A stretch of 64,000 nucleotides of DNA from Oleiharenicola lentus (GTDB lineage: Bacteria > Verrucomicrobiota > Verrucomicrobiia > Opitutales > Opitutaceae). Within the stretch, counting starts at the first letter, position 1, and each line of letters starts with the position of its first letter. The DNA lies in assembly GCF_004118375.1 (NCBI RefSeq), contig NZ_SDHX01000001.1, positions 992,001-1,056,000 on the forward strand. Reading direction: 5' to 3'. The notes beneath the pieces were generated by a model. The model searched no databases. It saw nothing but the letters and a program-made list of their open reading frames with translations, and had not been told where the DNA came from. This document shows positions 24,660 to 32,616 of this stretch, piece by piece. Made by a program: the position numbers and the translations under genes.

Positions 24660-25796
24660 ATGAACCTCCTCGACCGCTACCTGCTCGCCGAATGGCTGAA
24701 GATGCTCGGCCTGCTGCTGGCCGCGACGATGGGCCTGCTGCTCATGACTTCGCTCTACGACGAGCTGCGGGACTTTACCCAGATCAACGCCGCGATGGGC
24801 GACATCCTCCTGTATTTTGCCACCAGCATGCCCAGCAATCTCACGGTGGTGCTGCCGCTGTCCATGCTGCTATCGCTGCTCTTCGTGCTGGGCAAGCTGC
24901 ACCGCAATAACGAGCTCACCGCCATCCGCGCCGCCGGGTTGAACATTTTCTCCACCACGCGCTCGCTCTGGCTGGCGGGGATCGTCCTTTGCGGCGTTTC
25001 CCTGCTGCTGAACGCCCGGGTCGTGCCCTGGTCGGTCGAGACCTCGCGCAGCCTGCGCGACACCATCCTGTTCCGGGCCGAGGCCGAGAAAGCCGCCAGC
25101 GGCGCGCAGCCGGCCGACGCCGACTCGCTCGGCCTGGTCACGACGATGGCTTTCGACAACCGGCCGCAGAACCGGATGTGGTTTATCAACCGCTACAGCC
25201 AGGTTTCCGGCAAGGCCTTTGGCGTGACCGTCTCCGAGATGGACGCGCAGCGGCGCGAAAAAACTCGGCTCATGGCGCGCGAGGCGACCTACGATACCGC
25301 CGCCCGCAGCTGGACGCTCCTCGACGGCCGCGAACTGTGGTTTGACCCGGAGCTGGGCGAGCTCATGCGCTCCGTGACCTTCGAGAAAAAGACCGTGCCG
25401 TATTTCAACGAGGATCCCTCGCTGATGCTGCTCGTGGGCACCAAGCGGGCGCAGGATCTCTCGTTCAACGAACTCAAGCGCATCACCGGCTATTTCGCCG
25501 CGGAAAAGAATCCGAAGCTCATCGGCTACGAGGTGCGCTACTACGGCATGCTGTTCTCGACGCTCGGCCCGCTCATCGTGATCGCGATCGCCGTGCCGTT
25601 CGCGGTTTCCGGCGTGCGCGTGAATCCCGTGGTCGGCGTCTCCAAGTCCATCGGACTTTTCGTCATCTACTACATCCTGAGCAACCTGGCCACGCTGCTG
25701 GGCACCAAGGGCTACGTCGAGCCGGTGTGGGCCGCCGCGATGCCCAATCTCGCGATGATCGGCCTCGCCGCGTGGTTCTTCGGGCGGCTGCGCTGA
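24660..25796 (+). CDS. LptF/LptG-family permease
   Basis: 378 residues. The N-terminal helix MNLLDRYLLAEWLKMLGLLLAATMGLLLM is the YjgP/YjgQ start, then two further helices, a roughly 150-residue periplasmic beta-jellyroll (about 130-275) and three C-terminal helices (LFSTLGPLIVIAIAVPFAVSG onwards). LptF and LptG form the membrane part of the LPS-extracting transporter with LptB. No partner (second permease, lptB, lptC or lptA) is adjacent, so F or G identity cannot be fixed. The start has no strong ribosome-binding site; no better in-frame ATG exists nearby. Confidence 0.85.
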   Translation: MNLLDRYLLAEWLKMLGLLLAATMGLLLMTSLYDELRDFTQINAAMGDILLYFATSMPSNLTVVLPLSMLLSLLFVLGKLHRNNELTAIRAAGLNIFSTTRSLWLAGIVLCGVSLLLNARVVPWSVETSRSLRDTILFRAEAEKAASGAQPADADSLGLVTTMAFDNRPQNRMWFINRYSQVSGKAFGVTVSEMDAQRREKTRLMAREATYDTAARSWTLLDGRELWFDPELGELMRSVTFEKKTVPYFNEDPSLMLLVGTKRAQDLSFNELKRITGYFAAEKNPKLIGYEVRYYGMLFSTLGPLIVIAIAVPFAVSGVRVNPVVGVSKSIGLFVIYYILSNLATLLGTKGYVEPVWAAAMPNLAMIGLAAWFFGRLR

Positions 25797-25820
25797 ACGG
25801 GTCTTAGCCGGGACGGCAGA

Positions 25821-26702
25821 TCACCGGCTACCGGGCATGAGGCCCTGTTCGCGCAGGAACGCATCCGTTCGCTCCAGGATGGCTTCATCGAAATAGCGGG
25901 CGTATTTTTCATGGCCCTCGCCGAGGTAGTGCTGGCGGCCGTCCACGGTCACCAGCTCGAAAGCGTTGCCGAGCTCGCGGGTCTTCGTGGCGAAGAGCTG
26001 GACGCTGTAATACGGAACGGTGGCGTCTTCCCGGCCGTGAAAGGCCAGCGCGGGCGGCAGGCCGGATTTCAGGTTGTGGTAAGGGGAGACGGACCAGATC
26101 TGCGTCCGGCGCTGGCCCATGATCAGATCGGCCCAGACTTCCATGGTATTGTAATTGCTCGAGTAGAGCAGCAGGGCGTCGGGGCGCGGGCTGACATTCA
26201 GGTCGTCGGTGTCCTCGTTGATCGGATCGAAAAGCACGGTGGACCAGGCGAGCTGGCCGCCGGCGGACTGGCCGGCGACCACGATCCGGTGCGGATCAAT
26301 GCCGAGGGTCGTGGCATTGGCCCGGAGCCAGCGGAGGGCCGACCGCGCATCCTTCACGGACTCGACGAGCGTGACATCCGGGTGCGGGTAGGTGCCGTCG
26401 GCGTTGATCGACAGCCGGTATTGGAACGCGAAGGTGACAAAGCCCATCGCGGCGTAGCGTCGGCACGCGCCGTGAAACTCGGCCGGCCGGCCGAAAACCC
26501 AGCCGCCACCGTGGAAAAAGGCGATGGCGGGGCGGCCCGACCGGGCGGTTTCTCCGTCCGGTCGGAAGACATCGACCTGCAGTTCCCGGCCGGCCACGCG
26601 CTTGTAGATCCGGGTTTCCATGGCGGGTGGGGGCGTTGCTTGGATTTCAGCCCGCGCCAAGGTAGCGGCGAAAAGGACGCCGGTGACGATGAGCAGCTTC
26701 AT
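25821..26702 (-). CDS. Secreted alpha/beta-hydrolase esterase
   Basis: 293 residues with a signal peptide (MKLLIVTGVLFAATLARA). The oxyanion motif HGGGW is at 64-68, the nucleophile Ser146 in GQSAGG, and the Asp/His of the triad are expected in HGREDATVPY and the late GRQHYLGEGH. HGGG plus GQSAGG marks the hormone-sensitive-lipase-like / BD-FAE group, which includes acetyl-xylan and feruloyl-type esterases, so a plant-polymer deacetylase or a general carboxylesterase are both possible. It stands in a leftward row with dagK-like genes, 25 bp downstream of them. Confidence 0.85.
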   Translation of the reverse strand: MKLLIVTGVLFAATLARAEIQATPPPAMETRIYKRVAGRELQVDVFRPDGETARSGRPAIAFFHGGGWVFGRPAEFHGACRRYAAMGFVTFAFQYRLSINADGTYPHPDVTLVESVKDARSALRWLRANATTLGIDPHRIVVAGQSAGGQLAWSTVLFDPINEDTDDLNVSPRPDALLLYSSNYNTMEVWADLIMGQRRTQIWSVSPYHNLKSGLPPALAFHGREDATVPYYSVQLFATKTRELGNAFELVTVDGRQHYLGEGHEKYARYFDEAILERTDAFLREQGLMPGSR

Positions 26703-26727
26703 GCGGAAAGGTGGGCGCCAACCGGAG

Positions 26728-27165
26728 CTACGGCAGAAAGGGCGGCGGCCACTTCAGGAACTCGAGCGTGGCGATGCGGTTCCAGTTGGAGTAAAGGATC
26801 ACGCCCCAGACCACGATGCAGTTGATGTAGGCGATGAAGACGGCCGCGCTGCCCATGTCCTTGGCGCGTTTGGCGAAGGGGCGTTTCTCGAGCGAGATGT
26901 CGTCAATGGTCCACTCGATGGCCGAGTTCAGCAGCTCGGCGATCACGATCAGGAAAAGCGAGGCGATCATCACCGCGGTGGAGACGGCATTGACGGGCAG
27001 GATCACCGCGAGCGGGGTCAGGATGGCCACGAAGATCAGGTCCTCGCGGAAGGAAGGCTCGTGCTTCAGCGCCGCCCAGAAACCGTCGATGGCGTAGCCC
27101 ACCGACTGGAAGAAGTTCCGGAAGTCGCGGCGCTTGGATTCGGGCGGCGGCACGGGATCGCTCAC
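26728..27165 (-). CDS. dgkA: Diacylglycerol kinase (DagK type, prokaryotic integral membrane)
   Basis: 145 residues from GTG at 27165, the best start since no ATG exists before the conserved region; GGAAG lies 14 bp upstream. Three membrane helices surround ELLNSAIEWTIDD, the active-site motif of the trimeric membrane kinase (E. coli ELLNSAIE is identical), and KDMGSAAVFIAYI follows. It phosphorylates diacylglycerol for lipid recycling or, in some bacteria, undecaprenol. The chain is somewhat longer than the E. coli enzyme owing to a polar N-terminal segment. 47 bp downstream of the SeqA-like gene. Confidence 0.9.
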   Translation of the reverse strand: MSDPVPPPESKRRDFRNFFQSVGYAIDGFWAALKHEPSFREDLIFVAILTPLAVILPVNAVSTAVMIASLFLIVIAELLNSAIEWTIDDISLEKRPFAKRAKDMGSAAVFIAYINCIVVWGVILYSNWNRIATLEFLKWPPPFLP

Positions 27166-27212
27166 GCACGGAGTGAACGCTTCCGCGGGGTCGCCGACAA
27201 ATCCAAACTGTG

Positions 27213-27719
27213 TCAGGCGCTCAGCAATCCGAAGCGCCGTGTGACCGGGGCGGTGAAGCCCAGCGCATGGCAGGCCTCGGCCACGGTCTCGTCGTGACAG
27301 CCGATGAACTCGAGGAGCCGGCACACGAAGCGGCGCTTGGTGGCCTCGTCTATCGTCATCACGGCCCAAAATTGCGTGCCGTCGATCTGTCGCGCCTGGT
27401 TGTGGGCGCGGGCCTCGTTGATCTCATCGCGGTTCCAGGCGAGGTAGCGGCGTCCGCTTTCCTGATGAGAGATGAAGTCCGCGAAATCGGTGGCGTAGTG
27501 GCGCGCGCACCAGGCGAGCAGGTTGAGGTAGCGCTCGGTCCGGTCGGTGAGCTTCGTGAATTCCGCGCTCGCGAGGTGGAAGAGCAGGGTGTCGCCGGCC
27601 AGAGCGGGGCGGCTCGGATCAACCAGCGCGGCAATCAGCTCGGCCGGCGTCAGATTCTTGGCGGCCGCGAGCCGCTGCAGGGCGGCGTAGGCCTCATCGC
27701 TGACATCGATTCTTTTCAC
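27213..27719 (-). CDS. SeqA-like protein (putative replication modulator or DNA-binding protein)
   Basis: 168 residues. The N-terminus MKRIDVSDEAYAALQRLAAAKNLTPAELIAAL resembles the SeqA oligomerisation segment, and the later part matches the SeqA C-terminal layout: RYLNLLAWCARHYATDFADFI, GRRYLAWNRDEI, ARQIDGTQFWAVMTID, then TKRRFVCRLLEFIG. In E. coli this domain binds hemimethylated GATC and delays re-initiation. I do not see a dam gene in the window, and the resemblance is judged by eye. An alternative is a generic DNA-binding protein sharing this fold. Confidence 0.55.
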   Translation of the reverse strand: MKRIDVSDEAYAALQRLAAAKNLTPAELIAALVDPSRPALAGDTLLFHLASAEFTKLTDRTERYLNLLAWCARHYATDFADFISHQESGRRYLAWNRDEINEARAHNQARQIDGTQFWAVMTIDEATKRRFVCRLLEFIGCHDETVAEACHALGFTAPVTRRFGLLSA

Positions 27720-27816
27720 GACGGCAACATGCGCCCGTGGGATGGCGCGGGCAACGCTCGCGCGCTGAAAATCTTTATAATGTCTGACCGGATTTCCCGC
27801 TTCCGGGACTTCTCCG

Positions 27817-28434
27817 TCAGTGCCAGTTGTAATTAAAACTCACGCTGATGCGCTCCGCCGTGGTGCGGTTGGCGGCGACCTCGTGGCGGAGCCAGCTCTC
27901 GAACAGAATCACATGGCCGGCTTTGGCAGGGTAGGTGATGTGCGGCCGGTTGGCGGACCGGGCCTCAGCGGTCTTGGGCGGGGCGGCCATGAACTTGCTC
28001 AGGCGTGGGTCTTCAAATTTCAGGCCAGGGCAGCCACGGGGCGTGACCACATAGTAGGTGCCGCTGATAAACGACAGCGGGTGCAGGTGCAGGCTGTGCG
28101 CGGCGTGTTCCGGCATGATGTTCACCCAGAAATCCGTCATGTGCACCGACCGGCCGCGCAGGTCCATGTCGAGCAGTGCCGCGTAGCGTCTGACATGGGC
28201 CGTGATCTTCCGCTCCAAGCCGGCGAAGGTGGAGGAGAACTTGTGCAGCTGGTTCAGCGAGGCGTAGGAAGTGTAGCCGCCGGGATAGTTCTTGGCGGAC
28301 CAGCGCCGGCCGGCGCTGTCAAAGTCGCGCAGGTTGCGGCACTCGTCGGCGAGCGCGGCGTTGAACTTTTGCAAGCCGGTGCTCAACAGGGGCTCGTGAT
28401 AGATGAGAGTCGGGAACCAGGCGCGGGCGGGCAT
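27817..28434 (-). CDS. Putative 2-oxoglutarate/Fe(II) oxygenase (TIGR02466-like)
   Basis: 205 residues. FPTLIY near the start and the run VHMTDFWVNIMPEHAAHSLHLHP give the family signature, with HLHP (H116, H118) as metal/substrate region; the distal His and the 2-oxoglutarate Arg are expected in LFESWLRHEV and ERISVSFNY. Enzymes of this kind hydroxylate small molecules or proteins; TIGR02466 members are uncharacterised. It stands alone, divergent from the DUF481 gene. Length fits the family. Confidence 0.75.
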   Translation of the reverse strand: MPARAWFPTLIYHEPLLSTGLQKFNAALADECRNLRDFDSAGRRWSAKNYPGGYTSYASLNQLHKFSSTFAGLERKITAHVRRYAALLDMDLRGRSVHMTDFWVNIMPEHAAHSLHLHPLSFISGTYYVVTPRGCPGLKFEDPRLSKFMAAPPKTAEARSANRPHITYPAKAGHVILFESWLRHEVAANRTTAERISVSFNYNWH

Positions 28435-28549
28435 GCGGAAATCAGGCGGTTTATGGGTGGGAACCGCAATCCGGAAGCCCGGGTCGGTCGTATTTGTTTA
28501 ATTGCCTCATGCCGGGGCTGACCAATAGTCGAATTGATACGCTTAATCC

Positions 28550-29611
28550 ATGAATATGAAATCATTCCGAATCCTCATCAGTTCGCTGCTCGCCTTGTGG
28601 CTGGCGGCCTCCGCCTGGGCCGACCGCGTCGAGCTCGCTGACGGCTCCATCGTCAATGGCAAGATCCTCTCCGCCGAGGGTGGCAAGCTGAAGGTTGAAA
28701 CCGCCTTCGCTGGCACCATTGAGATCGCTCAGGACAAAGTACTGAGCTTCGCCACCGACGAAGCGGTAAACGTCAGCCTCGCCAGCGGCTCCGCCGTGTT
28801 GGGCAAGGTTGCTGCTTCCGGGCAGGGCATCACGGTTGCCGCCGCCAACGGTCAACAGGTCGCCGGCACCGCCGAAGTGGTCGCCGTCTGGCGCCAGGGC
28901 GCGGACAGCCCGGCCATGCGCGAGGCCAAGGCCGCCGCGGAAAAGCTCAAGCGCCGCTGGGCCTATGAGGCCGCCGCCGCCATCACGGGCCGCACCGGCG
29001 GCTCCGAGAAATTTGCCGGTTCCGTCGGCTTCAAGGCGACGCTCGCCGGTCCGGAAGACAAACTGATCTTCGCCGGCATCATCAACCGCGCCCAGGAGAA
29101 CGGCAACGAGACGGCCAACGACTGGCGGGCCGGGGTCGATTACTCGTCCAGCATCGCCCACAGCAATACCGTTTGGTATGTCCGCACCGATATCGGCAAA
29201 GACGAGATCAAGGCCATCGACCTGCGCTCCAACTCCGCCTTCGGTTTCGGCCGCAAGCTGGTGAAGAACGACAACCAGGACACGGAGGTCCGCCTCGGTC
29301 TCGGTTACGTTTATGAGACCTACACCAACGGCGCGGCGAACTTCAGCTCCGCCGGTCTGGATGTTGCGCTCATCAACTCGTCCACCCTGGGCTGGGCCAA
29401 GATGAACAACGTTGTCACCTGGTCGCCTTCCTTCAAGGAGTTCGCCAACTACCGCCTCGTCCACGAGACCTCGTTCGATCTGCCGGTGAAGGGCGCGGAT
29501 TTCTGGAAGCTCCGGTTCGGCGTGAACAACGACTACCAGAGCAAGCCGGCCGGTGGCATCGAGAAACTCGACACCACCTATTTCTCGGCGCTGATCCTGA
29601 ACTGGAAGTAA
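28550..29611 (+). CDS. Outer-membrane-associated DUF481 protein with SHD1-like N-terminus
   Basis: 353 residues, signal peptide (residues 1-24, ending SAWA). The N-terminal repeat DRVELADGSIVNGKILSAEGGKLKVETAFAGTIEI is a small beta motif common in Verrucomicrobia (cf. GTP-cyclohydrolase-independent 'DG-x-V-x-G' units), and from about residue 130 alternating beta strands (YVRTDIGKDEIKAIDLRSNSAFGFG, VRLGLGYVYETY) make a DUF481 barrel ending in LNWK. The E. coli relative YdiY is acid-inducible. It is probably a porin-like or structural outer-membrane protein. It ends with a strong terminator. Confidence 0.8.
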   Translation: MNMKSFRILISSLLALWLAASAWADRVELADGSIVNGKILSAEGGKLKVETAFAGTIEIAQDKVLSFATDEAVNVSLASGSAVLGKVAASGQGITVAAANGQQVAGTAEVVAVWRQGADSPAMREAKAAAEKLKRRWAYEAAAAITGRTGGSEKFAGSVGFKATLAGPEDKLIFAGIINRAQENGNETANDWRAGVDYSSSIAHSNTVWYVRTDIGKDEIKAIDLRSNSAFGFGRKLVKNDNQDTEVRLGLGYVYETYTNGAANFSSAGLDVALINSSTLGWAKMNNVVTWSPSFKEFANYRLVHETSFDLPVKGADFWKLRFGVNNDYQSKPAGGIEKLDTTYFSALILNWK

Positions 29612-29635
29612 GGCGCGCAGCGTTTTTCGTGCAGC

Positions 29636-29665
29636 AAAGGCCGGCGCTTCCCGCCGGCCTTTTTT
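29636..29665 (+). terminator. Terminator of the DUF481 gene
   Basis: AAAGGCCGGCG, a short loop, then CGCCGGCC followed by TTTTTT; 25 bp after the stop codon. Confidence 0.92.
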
Positions 29666-29700
29666 GTTGCTGTGCCCGAGCGCGGCCCGGGGTGGCCGGG

Positions 29701-30888
29701 TCACAACAACCACAGGCCGGCCAGCGCGGCGGCCGCGACCCCGGCCCAAGCCGGCCAGCGGGCCCACTCGAGCATCGCGAAAACTCCCACGGCCAGCGCC
29801 ACCGCGGGTTTGCTGGTCAACCCGGTGGCCATGACGGGGGTGATGAGGGCGGCCAGCAGCACGCCCACGACGGCGGCATTGGCGCCGCGCATCGCCGCCT
29901 GCATGTCCGCCCGTGTCCGCAAGGTTTGCCAGAGCGGGAGGGCACCGGCCACGAGCAGCAACGCCGGCAAAAATATCGCGAACAACGACCAGAGCCCCCC
30001 GGCCCAACCGCCGGCCCCGTGCGTGCCCACTGCGCCGAGATACGCGCTGAAGGAGAAGAGCGGTCCGGGCACCGCCTGCGCCACCCCGTAGCCGGCAAGA
30101 AACTGGTCGTGTGTGACCCAGCCGGGCGCGACCACCTCGCGCTCCAGCAGTGGCAGCACCACATGCCCACCGCCAAACACCAGGGAGCCCGCGCGATAAA
30201 AGCGGTCCAGGACGTCGAGCGCCGGGTGGGCTGTCAGCCCGGCCAGCACAGGCAGACCGAGCAGCAGCACCAAAAACACGCCGAGACAGAGCCACGCCTT
30301 CCGCAGGTTTTCCCCATTTGATGACAAGGACCGGACAGCGACCGACGCCGGCGCCTTGAGAAACAACCGGCCGATCAGCGCCCCGAGGGCGATCACGCCG
30401 ATCTGGCTCCACGCGAAAGGCAGCACCAGCAGCAGGCCGGCACTGCCGGCGGCCAGTGCGGAGCGCGAAAGGTCAGGACAGAGGTTGCGCCACATGGCCA
30501 GCACCGCCTGCGCCACGACCGCCACGGCCGCCGCTTTCAACCCCAAGAGCCATCCGGCGGAGGCGAGTTCGCCGAGGAACGAAACCCCGTAGGCAAAGCC
30601 GATCATCAACACGGCGGAAGGCAGCGTGAAGCCGAGCCAGGCGGCGAGACCGCCGGCAAAGCCCCGGTGGATATAACCGATGCCGAAGCCCGTCTGGCTG
30701 CTCGCTGGACCGGGCAGGAACTGGCAGAGGGCGACGAGGTCCGCGTAGTGCGCCTCGTCCAGCCAGCGCCGCTTCTCCACGTATTCTTTCCGAAAAAACG
30801 CCAGGTGCGCCACCGGTCCGCCGAACGACGTGCAGCCCAGCCGCAGGGCGACGAGGAATATCTCCAGCACGGTCGGTCGGGGTGGCAT
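29701..30888 (-). CDS. chrA: Chromate transporter, two-domain ChrA family
   Basis: 395 residues from ATG at 30888, ten or so helices in two homologous halves. Each half opens with a CHR signature: FLVALRLGCTSFGGPVAHLAFF and, in the second half, SLVFGGGHVVLPLLEREVV; the SQTGFGIGYIHRGFAGG and GYGVAQAVPGPLFSFSAYLG loops carry the conserved Pro/Gly pattern. ChrA exports chromate in some bacteria, and the family also moves sulfate-like anions; which applies here is unknown. It stands alone. Confidence 0.9.
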   Translation of the reverse strand: MPPRPTVLEIFLVALRLGCTSFGGPVAHLAFFRKEYVEKRRWLDEAHYADLVALCQFLPGPASSQTGFGIGYIHRGFAGGLAAWLGFTLPSAVLMIGFAYGVSFLGELASAGWLLGLKAAAVAVVAQAVLAMWRNLCPDLSRSALAAGSAGLLLVLPFAWSQIGVIALGALIGRLFLKAPASVAVRSLSSNGENLRKAWLCLGVFLVLLLGLPVLAGLTAHPALDVLDRFYRAGSLVFGGGHVVLPLLEREVVAPGWVTHDQFLAGYGVAQAVPGPLFSFSAYLGAVGTHGAGGWAGGLWSLFAIFLPALLLVAGALPLWQTLRTRADMQAAMRGANAAVVGVLLAALITPVMATGLTSKPAVALAVGVFAMLEWARWPAWAGVAAAALAGLWLL

Positions 30889-30976
30889 CGCGGCTAGGCA
30901 AGCAAGCGCAGCGGAATGGCGCACGCCTTTCTTTGTGACGAATGGATTGGGTGTAGGATCGTCCCAAGCGCCGACC

Positions 30977-31549
30977 CTACGGAACTGGATCCCGATCCAA
31001 CGGAAAACTCCGCACCACCCGATACTCCGGCGGGCGCCCGGGTGTGAGTTCGCTGCTCATCAGCCGGAAATCCGCGACGCGGAACGGCGGAGCCTCAAGG
31101 GTCCGGTGGCGTTCGAGGAAGTGGGCGAGTTCCTTGGGTTCGTAGCTTTCGCCGATCCGCCCGAGCGTGAAATGCGGGTGGAAGCCCGGCATCGCGAGCC
31201 CCGCATCCACGGCGAGCAGCGCTTCGTCCACCTGCTTCCGCAGTTGGTAGAGCCGCGTGTGGCCGTTGCCCACGCCGGCCCAGAGGACCTTGGCCGGCCC
31301 GCGAGTCGGAAACAGTCCGACCCCGCCGACGGGCAGGATGAACGGCTCCACTCGCACGCGCGCGAGCGATTCGGCGTAGCGTTCCGCCTTGGCTTCGTCG
31401 GTTTCTCCGATGAAACGCAGCGTGAGGTGGATGTTCTCTGCCGGCGTCCAGCGCACGCCTGCGAGCGGCGCGGCGACATCAGCCAGTTCGGTCTGGATGG
31501 TCGTGGGCGGGACGAGGGCGGTGAAGAGCCGGGGCACGGGGCGAACCAA
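30977..31549 (-). CDS. thpR: RNA 2',3'-cyclic phosphodiesterase / 2'-5' RNA ligase
   Basis: 190 residues with the two H-x-T-x catalytic motifs of the 2H phosphoesterase superfamily: HLTLRFIG (H41, T43) and HFTLGR (H126, T128), evenly spaced as in ThpR. RLFTALVPP near the N-terminus is also typical. The enzyme opens 2',3'-cyclic phosphates of RNA ends and can join tRNA halves in vitro. Its gene is 28 bp upstream of the copper operon's last gene, but it belongs to a different function. Confidence 0.92.
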   Translation of the reverse strand: MVRPVPRLFTALVPPTTIQTELADVAAPLAGVRWTPAENIHLTLRFIGETDEAKAERYAESLARVRVEPFILPVGGVGLFPTRGPAKVLWAGVGNGHTRLYQLRKQVDEALLAVDAGLAMPGFHPHFTLGRIGESYEPKELAHFLERHRTLEAPPFRVADFRLMSSELTPGRPPEYRVVRSFPLDRDPVP

Positions 31550-31577
31550 ACCGCGCCCTGCCCTGAGGCAAGTCCGC

Positions 31578-32606
31578 TTACTTGCCGGCAGCCACGACCT
31601 CGACGTCGAGCAGCCACCAGCCGTCGGCGCGGCGTTGCATCTTGGCCTGGATCGCGTCGGTGCGCTTCACCCGCTCGAGGACGGCGGGCTCGACCTTGAA
31701 CATCATCGTCATGGCGCGCATGACGCCGGGGACTTCCTCATGCTTCACCAGGAGCGCGGTCTTGTCGGTCATGATGCCCATGATCACACCCTTCACCGGG
31801 TGGGTCGCGGCGGGCGCCGGGATCGCGAAGGTGAGATTGCCCCAAAGGCTTTCCCAGTCGGCTTTGTCGTCGCCGGTCACGCGGGCCATGTGCACGGTGC
31901 TGAGCATCCACGCGCCGGCGGCGGGCAGCGTAAAGGCCGCCTCGCCGGTCGCCGAGGTGCGGACGTCGATCACGGTGAGCTTGTCGCCGGTGCGGTGCCA
32001 GGCGCGGACGAGGTTGTCGGCGAGCGGCTGGCCGGCGAAGAACAACTGCACGCGGAGGGTGCCGCCCGGCTGGACGGTCGCCGGGTTGTCGAGGGGCACG
32101 AGTTCGAGGCGCTGGCCGGTGCGGACTTTCCAGGTGTCGTCGCTGCGGCCGCCGGCCATGAGGAGCGTCTTGATGTTGCGGATGTAGCGTTCCTTGCCGG
32201 GCGTGTTGGTTTCACCGGCCTGCTCGCGCTGGGCGAGGATTGCCGTGAGGCCTTCCTCCTTCAGGTAGGCGTTGAACTTCTCCGCTTCGAGCGTGATGAA
32301 GCTCGGGTTGCTGTCGAGGGCCAGCACATGGGTGCCGGGAGACGGCAGTGCAAAGGCCAGCTCGGTCTGCCCCTTGGTCTGGCCGGTCCAGTCGGCGGCG
32401 CCGGCGGCGGAGTGGTGGACCAGCTTGGCGGCGCGCTGGGAGTTGAAGGGGCGCGCCTCGCCCTGGAAATTCATGCCGACGTTGAGGCGGAGCACCAGCT
32501 CTTGGCCGGGCGCGGGGTCGAAGCGCGAGGGTTGGAGCCAGCATTCGTGGGCAGCGAGGAAGGTCGGGCAGGCGAGCAGCAGAAAACGGGCAACGCGGAG
32601 GATCAT
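31578..32606 (-). CDS. Exported DUF4198 protein fused to a CusF-like copper-binding domain
   Basis: 342 residues, signal peptide MILRVARFLLLACPTFLA then HECWLQPSRFDP, the DUF4198 (NikM-like) start with a His right after cleavage, usual for metal-associated DUF4198 proteins. That beta domain fills about 20-250. From about residue 255 a CusF-like module follows: HPVKGVIMGIMTDKTALLVKHEE, then VMRAMTMMF and GWWLLDVEV. In E. coli CusF a His, a Trp and the two Met of MTM bind Cu(I)/Ag(I); here His and MTM are kept and the Trp place has Met. Last gene of the leftward copper operon. Confidence 0.83.
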   Translation of the reverse strand: MILRVARFLLLACPTFLAAHECWLQPSRFDPAPGQELVLRLNVGMNFQGEARPFNSQRAAKLVHHSAAGAADWTGQTKGQTELAFALPSPGTHVLALDSNPSFITLEAEKFNAYLKEEGLTAILAQREQAGETNTPGKERYIRNIKTLLMAGGRSDDTWKVRTGQRLELVPLDNPATVQPGGTLRVQLFFAGQPLADNLVRAWHRTGDKLTVIDVRTSATGEAAFTLPAAGAWMLSTVHMARVTGDDKADWESLWGNLTFAIPAPAATHPVKGVIMGIMTDKTALLVKHEEVPGVMRAMTMMFKVEPAVLERVKRTDAIQAKMQRRADGWWLLDVEVVAAGK

Positions 32607-32616
32607 GATGCTGGAA

